From Trichothecium roseum (lineage: Eukaryota; Ascomycota; Sordariomycetes; Hypocreales): a stretch of DNA of 64,000 bases. Within the stretch, counting starts at the first letter, position 1. Every line of letters begins with the position of its first letter. The DNA is taken from the NCBI GenBank assembly GCA_026184415.1, contig CM047945.1, positions 372,001 through 436,000 of the forward strand, written 5' to 3'. The notes below the pieces were generated by a model. It searched no databases. It was not told the origin of the DNA and saw only the letters and a program-made list of their open reading frames with translations. The position numbers and the translations under genes were made by a program. Below, in pieces: positions 55,209 to 64,000 of this stretch.

Positions 55209-57300
55209 GTTGCATCGCATCGGCAACCCTACCTAGCAGTAAGTAACCCCTCACTCCAGCTCAACTTCTTCTTTCCCCATCGTCATCGAACGGGTTCCCA
55301 AGTCACAGGTTAACCTACTATGCAGGCCCTACCTAGCCTAGGGTATAGTAGCTACATAGTACGCCACCTTGATAAATAAATAAAAAAGACACCCCCCCCC
55401 CAAAAAAACGTGCCGGCACATGATTTGATCGAGGCACCATCTCGGGTATGGGGCGAGGTCGTGTGACTTTTTACTGTTTAAGATTCATTCCTGTTTTTAT
55501 TTATTTTTTACCCCTCAAAGTGCACGCATCTATGCATGCATGCCGCATCCATGTATGCGTTGCGCGCTTGGAGTCGTTTCCCGAGACGATCCCGGGTCCG
55601 TAGATGAGGGGGAGATGGAAGAGGAACCAGTAGCGTTGCAGCAATTGCAACCGCAGTATTGGATGGAGGGGTTATTCACCTAACAAGTCGTACAGCCGTA
55701 CTCTGTACTCTGTACTCCGTACAACCCGTCGTGTTGGTATTGGATACATACAATAGCCTTTGTACAGAGTACACCCCGGGTCTATACCACCGTACCTCCG
55801 TACCTCTGTGCCTGGAAAAGAAAAGGAGAAAAAAGCAAAAAAAGGGCAAAGAAAAAAGGGCACTTGCATCTTTCACATGGGATTGGCTGCTCTCTTCCCG
55901 CCTCCGTCATTGTCAGCGGCAGTCAAAGTGCCGACCCCTAGTGTCCTTTTTCGTCCAATCCTTGCGGAGTACCTAGTTAGTTGGTTCCCTTTGGCGCCGA
56001 AAGACAGAAGGAAAGAAAGCAAGGTGAAATAATAAAGCAAGGAAGCGAACAAAAAAAAAAAGAGAGAGAGAGAGAGAAAAAAGAGGCGTCCAACCAAAAG
56101 CTACAACCGCTGTGCGTTATCGGAGGAGGGAGATGGAGATGCCTCGCTTATTATGTTTACATATGTGCCTGTTCCCCATATTTTCTTCTTTTGGAGAAAA
56201 AAAAGGACCACCACTCACAACGCCAAGCAAAAAGCGCCTCTCTTGCCTTTTTGCCTTTTTTTTTGCCCCTGATATTTCATAAGCAAGGAAAACAAACATC
56301 GACCGTTATCCACACAACGGTTTAGCCCACCACCCCAAAACACGCGGATGAATGACCACAAGAAGAACGGTGTTTAGACGCGCGCGCGCGCGGGGGGGGG
56401 CAAAAAGAAATAATGCGGAGGGGAGGGGGAAGGGATGAAGGGGGGAGGTAGTCCGTAGTAAAGAACAAATAATGATGATGGATAAAAGCAATAAAAGCAA
56501 ATACCTGCGCGGCCGGGCAACATCCCCCAACGCTGCGTACTGCGCATACCACGATAAGATACATAATGTCCCTAGCCCAAAGGGATTAATTAGACAGGAT
56601 CAAAAGAAGCCGAGATGGCAATGACAGGTGCCTACTCCGTACTCTCCGTACTTCCGTACATGACGACGACAGAACAGAAGGAGAGGAGTCGCGAAGAAAT
56701 GCCTGGCAAAGAAAAAGCTGCCAGTCATGCATGGTCCGGCAGATAAGGGGACCATGTTTTTTCTTTCCTGCCTATTCGGGTCTGACCACGGGGTCCCCTC
56801 CCAGCTTCGGCGGAGAGAAATGGGGAGGGGGGGGGGCGTGTAGCCTTGGCCATTTTGGGGGAAGGGAAGCAAAAAAAACACCCATCCACCCAACGCAATT
56901 GGTGATTCACATCTCTTTTTTTTTCTCACCCCTTGGTGGATCGTATGACGCCCACCCGGGGCGTAAACGCCGACAAGGGGAACATAGATGGAAAAACCTC
57001 CCTATGGCGTGCTCTGGATTTTCCCCGGGGGGTGTAGCGGTAGGGAGTGTGGTCCGTATCATGTCTATGGAGTCTATGGAGTCTACGGAGCTCTCTTCGA
57101 AGAAGGGAGGTAGAGCTCCAGTACTCCGTACAGCTCCAATGAAGAAAATACCAAGGGTACTTTGGAGAGAAGAGGAGCAAAAAAGGGAAAAGTTGAAATA
57201 GGTAGTTGTGTCCGCCCTCGTCTGAATGTCTGATCCCTCTATTCTTCTTCCTTACCTGTTGATTGTTTCTGTAGATCCCCTCAACACATCATTCACATAT

Positions 57301-57356
57301 ACGTACATATATATACGTACATATATATACGTACATATATATACGTACATATATAT
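57301..57356 (+). repeat. Four exact copies of a 14-bp repeat before a start codon
   Basis: The unit ACGTACATATATAT is repeated four times without mismatch and ends 78 bp before the ATG at 57435. It is followed by ACATACATAC, a CG-rich alternating purine-pyrimidine stretch (ACGCGCGCGTACGCGTATA). The whole block is alternating purine/pyrimidine and largely self-complementary. It lies in the promoter or 5' UTR of the secreted-protein gene. Confidence 0.9.
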
Positions 57357-57434
57357 ACATACATACACACACGCGCGCGTACGCGTATATACACTTCGCG
57401 GGAGACGACAGAAACCTGGGCGGGCAACTGAGCC

Positions 57435-59269
57435 ATGCTTTCGAGAACCTACGTGGCCGGCCTGCTGGGCCTGGCCAGCACCGCTGCTGCCGTCGAGCTC
57501 AACACGGGCGCGCGGGGCATGCTGGAGCAGTCCATGACCTGGATGGATTCGTACTACGACGAGGCCATCGGCTACCTCTTCGACTACGAGGCCAACGACG
57601 GCACCCACGAGACGCGCCACTCCGTATGGTATGCCTGCGGCCTGCTGGCGCGCAACAACGACGGCGATGTCGACCGCGCCGAGACCATCTTCCAAAACGT
57701 CATCAAGGCACAGTACAAGGATCCCACCAAGGAGTGGTAAGTTTTCAAGTTTAGGAAGCCGATGAGGAGACGTAGGGGTAGAGTTGACGTGTGTATATGC
57801 AGGTACGGCGGCTACCAGCAGAGCCCAGAGGAGCCGGCAGAGCCCCAACCACCCGTCATCATCTACCAGTCCTGGGACCCCAATTGGCGAGGCTTCATCG
57901 GGTCGGCCCTCATCGTAGCCCTTGAGGAGTTCTCGGACCTGCTGAGCCAAGGGACAAAGGACCTCGTAGTCGAGTCCATCTACAACGCTACCGTCGGCGA
58001 CTCGTATCGCACTGGCAACCTTGAGCCAGGCAAGGACAACTTGTACCCCGCCTACAGCAATCCGGTACGTCAAATCAGAGTGAATCATACATGTCAGTAA
58101 CTGCGTGTTAACAAGTGCGCGCGCGTGTGTGTGTGACAAAAAGGCCATTATGCGCGCATTCACCGCCGGGTGGGTCGGCCGCCGACTCAACGACGACAAC
58201 GTGACGAGCGAAGGTGAACAGTACGGTCAGGACATCGTCGATCTCTTCGACGAGCACGACACCCTTTCCGAATTCAACTCACCAACATACACCGGCGTAT
58301 CCCTCTATGGCCTCGTCCTCTGGAGCGCATACCTCTCTCCGGACTCCGTCATGGCTCAGGCCGGTCCGCGCATGGTCCTCAAGACGTGGCAGAGCGTGTC
58401 ACAGGTCTGGAACCCGCATCTGCGTAACATGGCCGGGCCGTGGGACCGATCCTACGGGTACGACATGAATGAGTATGTCTCGCTCATGGCGCTGTGGCTC
58501 TGGCCGCTCATCGGCCGGGAGGCGGCGGGACTGAAGGACCAACCCGAGACGATGCTGCATGTTGGGGACTATGCCTACGCGCCCATGATGGCCATCCTGA
58601 CGGGCGCCAACAACGGATTGGCGCCGGATCGCCTGGGGGAGGGGTTGAAGAGTTTCGGGGGGGAGCGCACGTATGAGGCGCAGGCGTACTCACCGCCCTA
58701 CGACAATGCGCCGCGGCAGTACACCACCTGGGTGGACAAGAAGCTGACCGTTGGCGCCGTCACCTTTGATCAGATCCAGGCTGGAGGTGCCAGTCGGTCC
58801 ACCGAGGCGTTTATGCCCGGCATCGTGCAGTGGGATACCGGCAGCGAAGTCGGTTGGATCAAGGTAAGTTTCCTGCCCCCCACCACCATCTTCTTCCCTT
58901 CATTCTGGACGGGATACGGAGTACGGAGTAGGGCAGTATAGAGAAAGCTTCGACTGACATCTCTGGCAGTTCTGGACCCAGCAGCACGCCGTGGACGCGA
59001 CCGTCGACTCGGGCAAAATGACTCTCCACTACCCTCAGGGTGCGGCCGATGCCCAGTTCCGCTTCCTGGTCAGCACCTTTGCCGACGTGACGACGGTGAC
59101 GGGATGGGAAGACCTCCCCGGGTTGAGCGTCGAGGTTTCGGGCGACGTGGACACGGCCTACTCGGTCGAGCGCGCGGCCCAGCCGTCGATGGGCTTCGAC
59201 TACTGGAACTTTGTGTACAACGTGACGGGAGCGACGCCGTCGATAGAGCTGAAATTCAGCTTGCAATGA
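57435..59269 (+). CDS. Secreted protein of unknown function, helical-toroid-like
   Basis: Four exons: 57435-57736, 57803-58064, 58144-58863 and 58970-59269, 527 aa. A signal peptide spans about residues 1-19 (AGLLGLASTAAA). Conserved-looking blocks include ETRHSVWYACGLLARN, YQSWDPNWRGFIGSALI, YTGVSLYGLVLWSAYLS, NMAGPWDRSYGYDMNEYVS, PRQYTTWVDKKLTVGA and a final beta-rich region ending IELKFSL. Alternating helical segments with Trp/Tyr-rich loops recall (alpha/alpha)6 toroid enzymes such as six-hairpin glycosidases, but I do not recognise a GH family signature and name no activity. All junctions are GT-AG and keep frame. Intron 3 contains two overlapping copies of TACGGAGTA. It lies between two other secreted-product genes (GH47 and PhiA-type). 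Confidence 0.85.
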
Positions 59270-61242
59270 GCCGGGCGTCGGAACGTACGCACGCCGTCGT
59301 GACGGACGGAGAGGATGAAGAGAATGAATGTCATGAGTTTTGTGACGGCCTACTAGGGATTTGATGGTGTTGTTGCATAATATTTTAGTATGCATATCTT
59401 TTTTATGAATATACCCCCATCTTTTTTTTTTCTCTCTGCCCTTATTGTTTGCACCTGCTGCTTTTCTACGGATTACCCTACGTGCCTACTCCGTACTTTG
59501 CCGAGTGTGGAGTACCTATTCCCGAATGCCCATGTACCTGCCCTTACTCCGCAATTCCCACCAACGTCATGGTGAGAGCATACTCGTCCGATATTTTGTT
59601 CCTCTTGACTTCAGACTGTTACCTCCCAATGATTAATTATGTGTTCTATCCGCGGGACTTTATTCTTCTCCTGCTTATACCATTAGGCCTCTCCTGTTTC
59701 TTGAGTCGGAATCACTAGCTTGGAGTCAATACGAGAAAAAGATGCGGAGTACGGAATAGCGTCTACCGAAAGTTCTCAGCGACAGGAACCTCGCGCCCAA
59801 GACCGACTCGGCATCGCCTGTGCGGCGTGATTGGGGTAAAATCACGAGATTCTTTCTTCGCCTGCATGTCCCATAGCATCCGTCCACGGATGCAATGTCC
59901 GCAATATTAAACTATCCATTCCGCGGCCAGCTGCGTAGGTACAGACTCACAGTGTATGCGGGTACTATTTTTACGCCTCAAGATTTTGCGCCGGGCCTGG
60001 ACCTTACCCTAAGACTAGAAACTGGAACTCTGAGCCACGAGCTACCGGCCTGGGTATTCGGGGGTAAAGTACATACTATGCTTGGCTTGTCGGAAGTAGA
60101 CGAGCTTTTTCTCCAACTATTGATTTTTGGCTTCTTTGATGTGATCTATTTCTGTGCTATACGCACTCGGAGCTCGGAATGTTCTTCTTTCTTGGCTGAC
60201 GATAGATTGGCTAACAGCCCCCACAGATCCATTGCCCCGTTGGAGACGTTCTCAGCTCGGTGTGCTTTCCCGGACAGCGCGAGATAGCCTTCGTATCGAC
60301 ACGAGATTTCTCTCATAGTAGTAGTGTCGTTGCCGAGAACTCTGGGCGGTTAATCGGTACAATGTATCTCGCTGGCTGCATCCTGGGCATCACTTGACCT
60401 GTTGCATGACTTGTGAGCTGGTTGGTCTGGGCATGATGTCAAAGAAGAAGGGAAAGGAAGCGAGGGCATGGATAAGTTATTTCGTTTCCTCGGTAAGAGA
60501 AGACGGGCCCCGACGATCTGGGTCGGCCTGGACACTTTTCTGACGAAAATAAACAGACACTCTCCCAGGTTCTGAACCTTATTCTGTGCCGTTTATTTTA
60601 GTTCGACTGACAGTGTTTGCTAGCTCCTTGACAGCTGGGGGCTGTGCCTGAGCCTGCCCGACCATGCCCAAGCCTGCCCAGCACGACAGTCTAGACGAGG
60701 TTCGACGATCTCTTCGTATTCCCTACAGCAGCACCAATCAGGAGAACTGCCATCTCTGGGCGGCCCGCGGAGCCTCCAAGGTTGTGCCAATCCCCATGAT
60801 AGTGACCCCTGCAGAGGTAGCTCGCGAGGAGACCTCGTTTTCTCAATCACCCACGGAGCACGGATTACTCGTGCATTTGTCTGGGCCCAGCTATTCTGAC
60901 AACACGTCGGCTTGGCATTCTTTTCACTAGTAGCATGTACGCCGGCAAAGTAATTTATTTTTTGATCGGTCAATATTCTTCGGAGAAGGTAGCAGCCCCG
61001 CCATCCCGCATACCCAAGAGATTCTTGGCCCTTGTCGTGATGCGTGACGCACATTACTGATCCCTGTAGCCCAGAAAGCCGATCGATATATAACCATCAA
61101 GACATTACTTCGGATTTTTCTCCTTCTTCATCCTCATCAACAAGCACTCAACACTCACATCGACTACCTCGTCTCAACAACACACAACATCCATCTTCTT
61201 CAACACGACCACCTGATTCACCACTCCCAACTCAAAGTAAAC
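59270..61242. other. Gene-free region; right end is the PhiA-type promoter
   Basis: No supported gene. A frame of 130 codons starts at 59895 and another of 88 codons at 60664; neither has a motif, and I do not annotate them. TACTCCGTA is at 59487-59495, with GGAGTACGGAAT at about 59746. From 61080 to 61240 the sequence is a typical strong fungal promoter and C/A-rich leader. Confidence 0.45.
61087..61093 (+). promoter_or_regulatory. TATA-like box of the PhiA-type gene
   Basis: TATATAA lies 150 bp before the start codon and is followed by a CA/CT-rich untranslated leader, as in highly expressed fungal genes. Confidence 0.4.
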
Positions 61243-61888
61243 ATGAAGGTCTCTGCTCTCGTCTCCGCCCTCCTGGCCGTCGCCGCCCCCGCCATGGCCG
61301 CTCCCGTCGCCGAGCCCGCCGCTTCGGCCCCGGCTGCCCCCAAGCCGTTCGGCATCATGTCCCTCCGCTCCGCCAGCCCCATCCACTTCGGCCAGGTCAG
61401 CGCCGCCAAGGGCAACTACTTCCTCGGCCTGCCCAAGCAGAACGCCGTCTGCGAGGGCAAGAACCCCGAGGCTGCCGTCTTCTACATCCAGGACTCGCAG
61501 CTGTACCTGTACACCCCCAAGACCAAGGCTGTGCAGAAGGCCTACGTCGACCGCTCCGGCATGGGTAAGCAACCTCCACGTCCCCCTCATCAAATCATCC
61601 TCGAACAGGTATGCTGACAATATTATAGGTCAGGGCAAACTCGGCTACATCTCGGGCAACCAGTCCCCTCCCCGCAACGGCGAGCTCAAGGGCTGGAAGG
61701 TTGACAAGAACAACTACCTCACCTTCAACGGCTCCAGCCTCATCGCCTGCCCCAAGAGCATCGACAACGCCTGGAGCATCTGGGTCTCGGCTGGCGTCTC
61801 CCAGCCCGGCGGCAACTCTGGCTGCCTGGGCTTCAGCTCGCTCACTGTGCCCCTCGATAAGCCCGTCAAGTGCAGCTACACTAAATAA
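61243..61888 (+). CDS. PhiA-type cell wall protein
   Basis: Two exons: 61243-61564 and 61629-61888, 193 aa. A signal peptide (MKVSALVSALLAVAAPAMA) is followed by an Ala/Pro-rich linker. The family-defining MSLRSASPIHF comes next, then beta-rich repeats (NYFLGLP, AVFYIQDSQLYLYT) and the end block WSIWVSAGVS ... CLGFSSL. There are four cysteines. PhiA is an abundant wall and secreted protein needed for normal phialide and conidium formation in Aspergillus, and homologues are common in ascomycetes and can be allergenic. Function here is inferred from that family. Strong codon bias (C-ending), the TATA-like box and the leader suggest high expression. The intron (64 nt, GTAAGC, TATAG) keeps frame. 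Confidence 0.9.
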
Positions 61889-62705
61889 GTTATTGGTCCC
61901 TGGACGACGAGGTAGACACTAGTCGAGTGTGTTTGGATATGGATAATTTGCTTGGTTGCCGTACGCATATGATTTAGCGGAGCTTTTGGGAAATAATAGA
62001 ACCTTAATGCTATTAATTATTTTACATGCACTGCGCGAACGTCCCTCTCTCTTTCTTTTTCTTCTTCTTTTTTTTGCCCCTGCCGGGTGCAAGGATGATG
62101 GTAGGGATAACTGCTTAGCGACGTACGAAGTTGCAGCTGCTCGGTGCAAGGCAATACTGAGCGGTTCGCGTCCTGTTGGACGTTTGAAGCTGGTAGTGGC
62201 ACAATCAAAGCGCGCGCATTGCCACGCCCGTAGTGTACACATATACCGGGTGCATGGCGAATCGTTGGCGAGTACACACCTACATGTGGCGTGCTAAGTA
62301 GAGGGCAGCCCTGAAAAAAAAACTTCAATGTCAGTCACAATGTCAGTTAGACTTCGGATGTTAGTCACCGCAGCTCTCTCGCCTCGTCTCGTTTTGCCCT
62401 GCGGTTTAACAACGGGCAACGTGGCATGGAGAATGGCTCGAACCATGTATCAAGTATTTTGATATATTTGCGTTTTGCTTGCCTGCCCGCCTTTCAACTC
62501 TTCTTTCCTCTTTTTTTGTCTATTCTTGTTTCTCCTGTCTTATTTCTTCACGTCATAACCTTGCAAGCTTTGTGTTATCTCGCAACACAATAACAACTTC
62601 TCTCGCCTTTTTCTTTTCCCGTGCTGCCTTGGGAGAGGGTAAAAAATCATTGTGCGAACAGCAAAAATAGAGAGCTAGAACAAAGGTCACATCACCGGGG
62701 GAGAC
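61889..62705. other. Intergenic region, no supported gene
   Basis: 3' flank of the PhiA-type gene, then a T/C-rich stretch from 62480 to 62630 resembling a promoter or leader ahead of the small frame at 62706. Confidence 0.45.
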
Positions 62706-62945
62706 ATGTGCGACCACCTCCACGTGGTCCCCCCGGCCATGGTCATCAACGTCCGGTACGGCGAGCCGACCAAGTATGTGAGGTGGGGCAGTGGTGCATG
62801 CGAGTGGATCAGGCAGAGTATGACGTGCGCCGGGTGCGGAAAGATTGTGGGATACTTATATACTGAGAAGGGGAAGTGTGTTATTCAGGCTGGGCGGACT
62901 ATAGTGATGCCGTGTATGTGGTTGAGGTTGAAGCCGAAGCTCTGA
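62706..62945 (+). CDS. Small hypothetical protein, 79 aa
   Basis: Intact single-exon frame preceded by a pyrimidine-rich leader and followed by an ordinary 3' flank. The product starts MCDHLHVVPPAMV and contains a CAGCG motif plus further cysteines (five in the second half and near the start), then ends in a basic hydrophobic segment. A CX2C pair alone is weak support for metal binding. The leader sequence, an ATG in a fair context and a non-random composition (few repeats, mixed hydrophobic/polar) make a real gene possible. I recognise no family. Confidence 0.38.
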   Translation: MCDHLHVVPPAMVINVRYGEPTKYVRWGSGACEWIRQSMTCAGCGKIVGYLYTEKGKCVIQAGRTIVMPCMWLRLKPKL

Positions 62946-63845
62946 AGACGGGAAGGGAAGGGGAGGAGGGTTGGCGAGGGATGATATGATGGTTACGAGT
63001 ACCCAACGTTTGAGGTATGGTAGTAAAGTTGACTATTTGGCTTTCACTGACCGGGAAAGGAAGAAAAGAAACAGCATCGTTTAAAGATGACGGCGAGAGA
63101 GGCGTCGTCAAAAAGGGGCTAGCCAAATCCTAGACCTCCTTGGACGTTTGCCTGGATATAACCTTCCCCCCCCTTTCTTTTTCTTTTTGGTAGAATATAG
63201 ATCCTAGCTGACTATATTGAGTAACGGCGGGGATGAGGGGAGGGCTTGGACTGTTCAGCATCTTTACAAAAAGTGCTGGGATGCGTTTATTTCGTTATTT
63301 CGGTGACGATTATTGATTTGAGATGTCGCCTCACGACCCGAGTCCAAATATGCAAAGACAAGCATACACATACACAAACACACAAACACACGCTCTTCCC
63401 CTCTCTCTATTGGTCAATATCATCATCACCAATCCTTCGTGTTCAGGTCCCCCTTCCCCTCCCCTCCCAAAGCAGCGAAGAGAAATTCCTGCAAAGTTAC
63501 ACTCCCACAGGTTCACCGGCAATGATTTATGCTCCCCCCCCGCCTAAAGCATCAACATCTTCTTCTTAGACTACTTGCCTTATTTTCCCTTTTACCCATA
63601 ATCCATGCCTTTTTTCTTCTTCTTTTTGCTTTTTACTTTCCAAGAGGTAGCAAGGTCTTCTTATACAATTTTCACCTTGTCTCTATCCCCAAGTAATTCC
63701 ACACATGCCGGCCTTCTTCCCGCACCATTTTCCCAATCGTTATTCCCAGCATTATCATCATCATCATCATCATCACTATTGGTACCACCATCACTATTAC
63801 CATTATCATCAAGTAGCCCCCCGGGCTGTGCTGCTGCCTTCAAAG
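62946..63845. other. Intergenic; leader of the gene at the right edge
   Basis: No supported gene. CA repeats near 63361-63392 and a T/C-rich stretch with TCATCA repeats (63750-63815) precede the start codon at 63846, as in other genes of this window. Confidence 0.45.
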
Positions 63846-64000
63846 ATGACACTGCCGCCGGGTCGCGGACCCAGCCCGATCCAGGAAGACATCGCGCGCT
63901 CCGCAGCCGCGGAATCGACAACGAGTCCTGGTGAGGGAGCCGGGGGCGGCGCGCGGAGACGCCACGACGCGGGGACGAGATCGGAGCAAAGGGCAGAGAC
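63846..64000 (+). CDS. 5' end of a gene cut by the window edge
   Basis: From ATG 63846 the frame stays open to the end of the window (51 codons plus two bases). The sequence turns abruptly GC-rich after a long pyrimidine-rich leader, the pattern seen at other true starts here. The encoded residues (MTLPPGRGPSPIQED, then Ala/Ser, Gly and Arg-rich) look like a disordered N terminus. A GTGAGG that could serve as a donor lies at about 63930, so the first exon may end there. No family can be named. Confidence 0.45.
   Translation, partial: MTLPPGRGPSPIQEDIARSAAAESTTSPGEGAGGGARRRHDAGTRSEQRAE

Larger units (their letters stand above)
53934..57434. other. 3.5-kb gene-free region rich in simple sequence
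   Basis: No supported gene. It contains homopolymer runs (16 G at 54723-54738, C runs near 54168 and 55391, several A/T runs), a (GT)n at 55185-55208, a CG/G block at 56380-56400 and an AG repeat near 56061-56077. Four or more copies of the TACTCCGTA-type motif are present (54390, 55713, 56633, 57122). A 14-bp tandem repeat lies just before the next gene. Short frames in all phases appear to be chance. Confidence 0.5.

Noticed and set aside
59895..60287. 130-codon + strand frame
   Set aside because: Starts with ATG but shows no motif, no leader and ordinary intergenic composition; likely chance.
60664..60930. 88-codon + strand frame
   Set aside because: No motif, and an equally open frame exists on the other strand.

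Overview
This window is nuclear DNA from a filamentous ascomycete (Pezizomycotina, most likely a Sordariomycete). The evidence is GC-rich third codon positions, short introns of about 45-180 nt with GTRNGT donors and AG acceptors, long pyrimidine-rich 5' leaders, and fungal families such as GH47, PhiA, the DUF7580 and DUF7726 types, and BCS1-like AAA proteins. Gene density is modest: about 20 apparently intact genes, three clearly broken genes, one partial gene at the right edge and two weak candidates, with several gene-free stretches of 1-6 kb. I saw no rRNA, no convincing tRNA, no CRISPR array and no intact transposon.

Layout. 1-5.8 kb: no supported gene. 5.8-25.4 kb: mostly conserved single-copy genes. 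These are a tandem CCCH zinc-finger protein (LEE1-like), the mitochondrial acyl carrier protein, a polytopic membrane protein, the complex I 23-kDa iron-sulfur subunit, a conserved fungal protein of unknown function, a small secreted Cys-rich protein, an NmrA-like reductase, a BSD2/NDFIP-type membrane adaptor and, head to head with it, a UQCC2/CBP6-like bc1 assembly factor. 27-31 kb: a secreted type-B carboxylesterase with an odd active site and a BCS1-like AAA ATPase.

31-45.6 kb looks like an accessory, decaying block. It holds an intact stand-alone protein resembling the Gag of Copia-type retrotransposons, with no pol. A broken, shortened paralogue of it follows. Then come a PIMT repair methyltransferase (conserved, intact), a broken DUF7580-type gene, a broken C2H2 zinc-finger gene, a Cys-repeat GPI-type surface protein, and a DUF7726-type gene whose upstream coding frame is decayed. 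The lesions are mostly codons one C-to-T change away from Gln or Arg, plus single frameshifts.

45.8-50 kb: a membrane-anchored APH/CHK-like kinase and a 2-oxoglutarate/Fe(II) dioxygenase. 52-62 kb: a run of secreted products (GH47 alpha-mannosidase, a 527-aa secreted protein of unknown function, a PhiA-type cell wall protein), separated by long gene-free DNA rich in microsatellites and homopolymers. The window ends inside the 5' end of another gene.

Functional links: ACP and the 23-kDa subunit are both complex I components, and the UQCC2-like protein serves complex III, so mitochondrial respiration is over-represented in 8-26 kb. Across the window a 9-bp motif (TACTCCGTA or its complement) recurs at least 17 times in non-coding DNA only. 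I regard this motif, and the stand-alone Gag pair, as the most unusual signals here.
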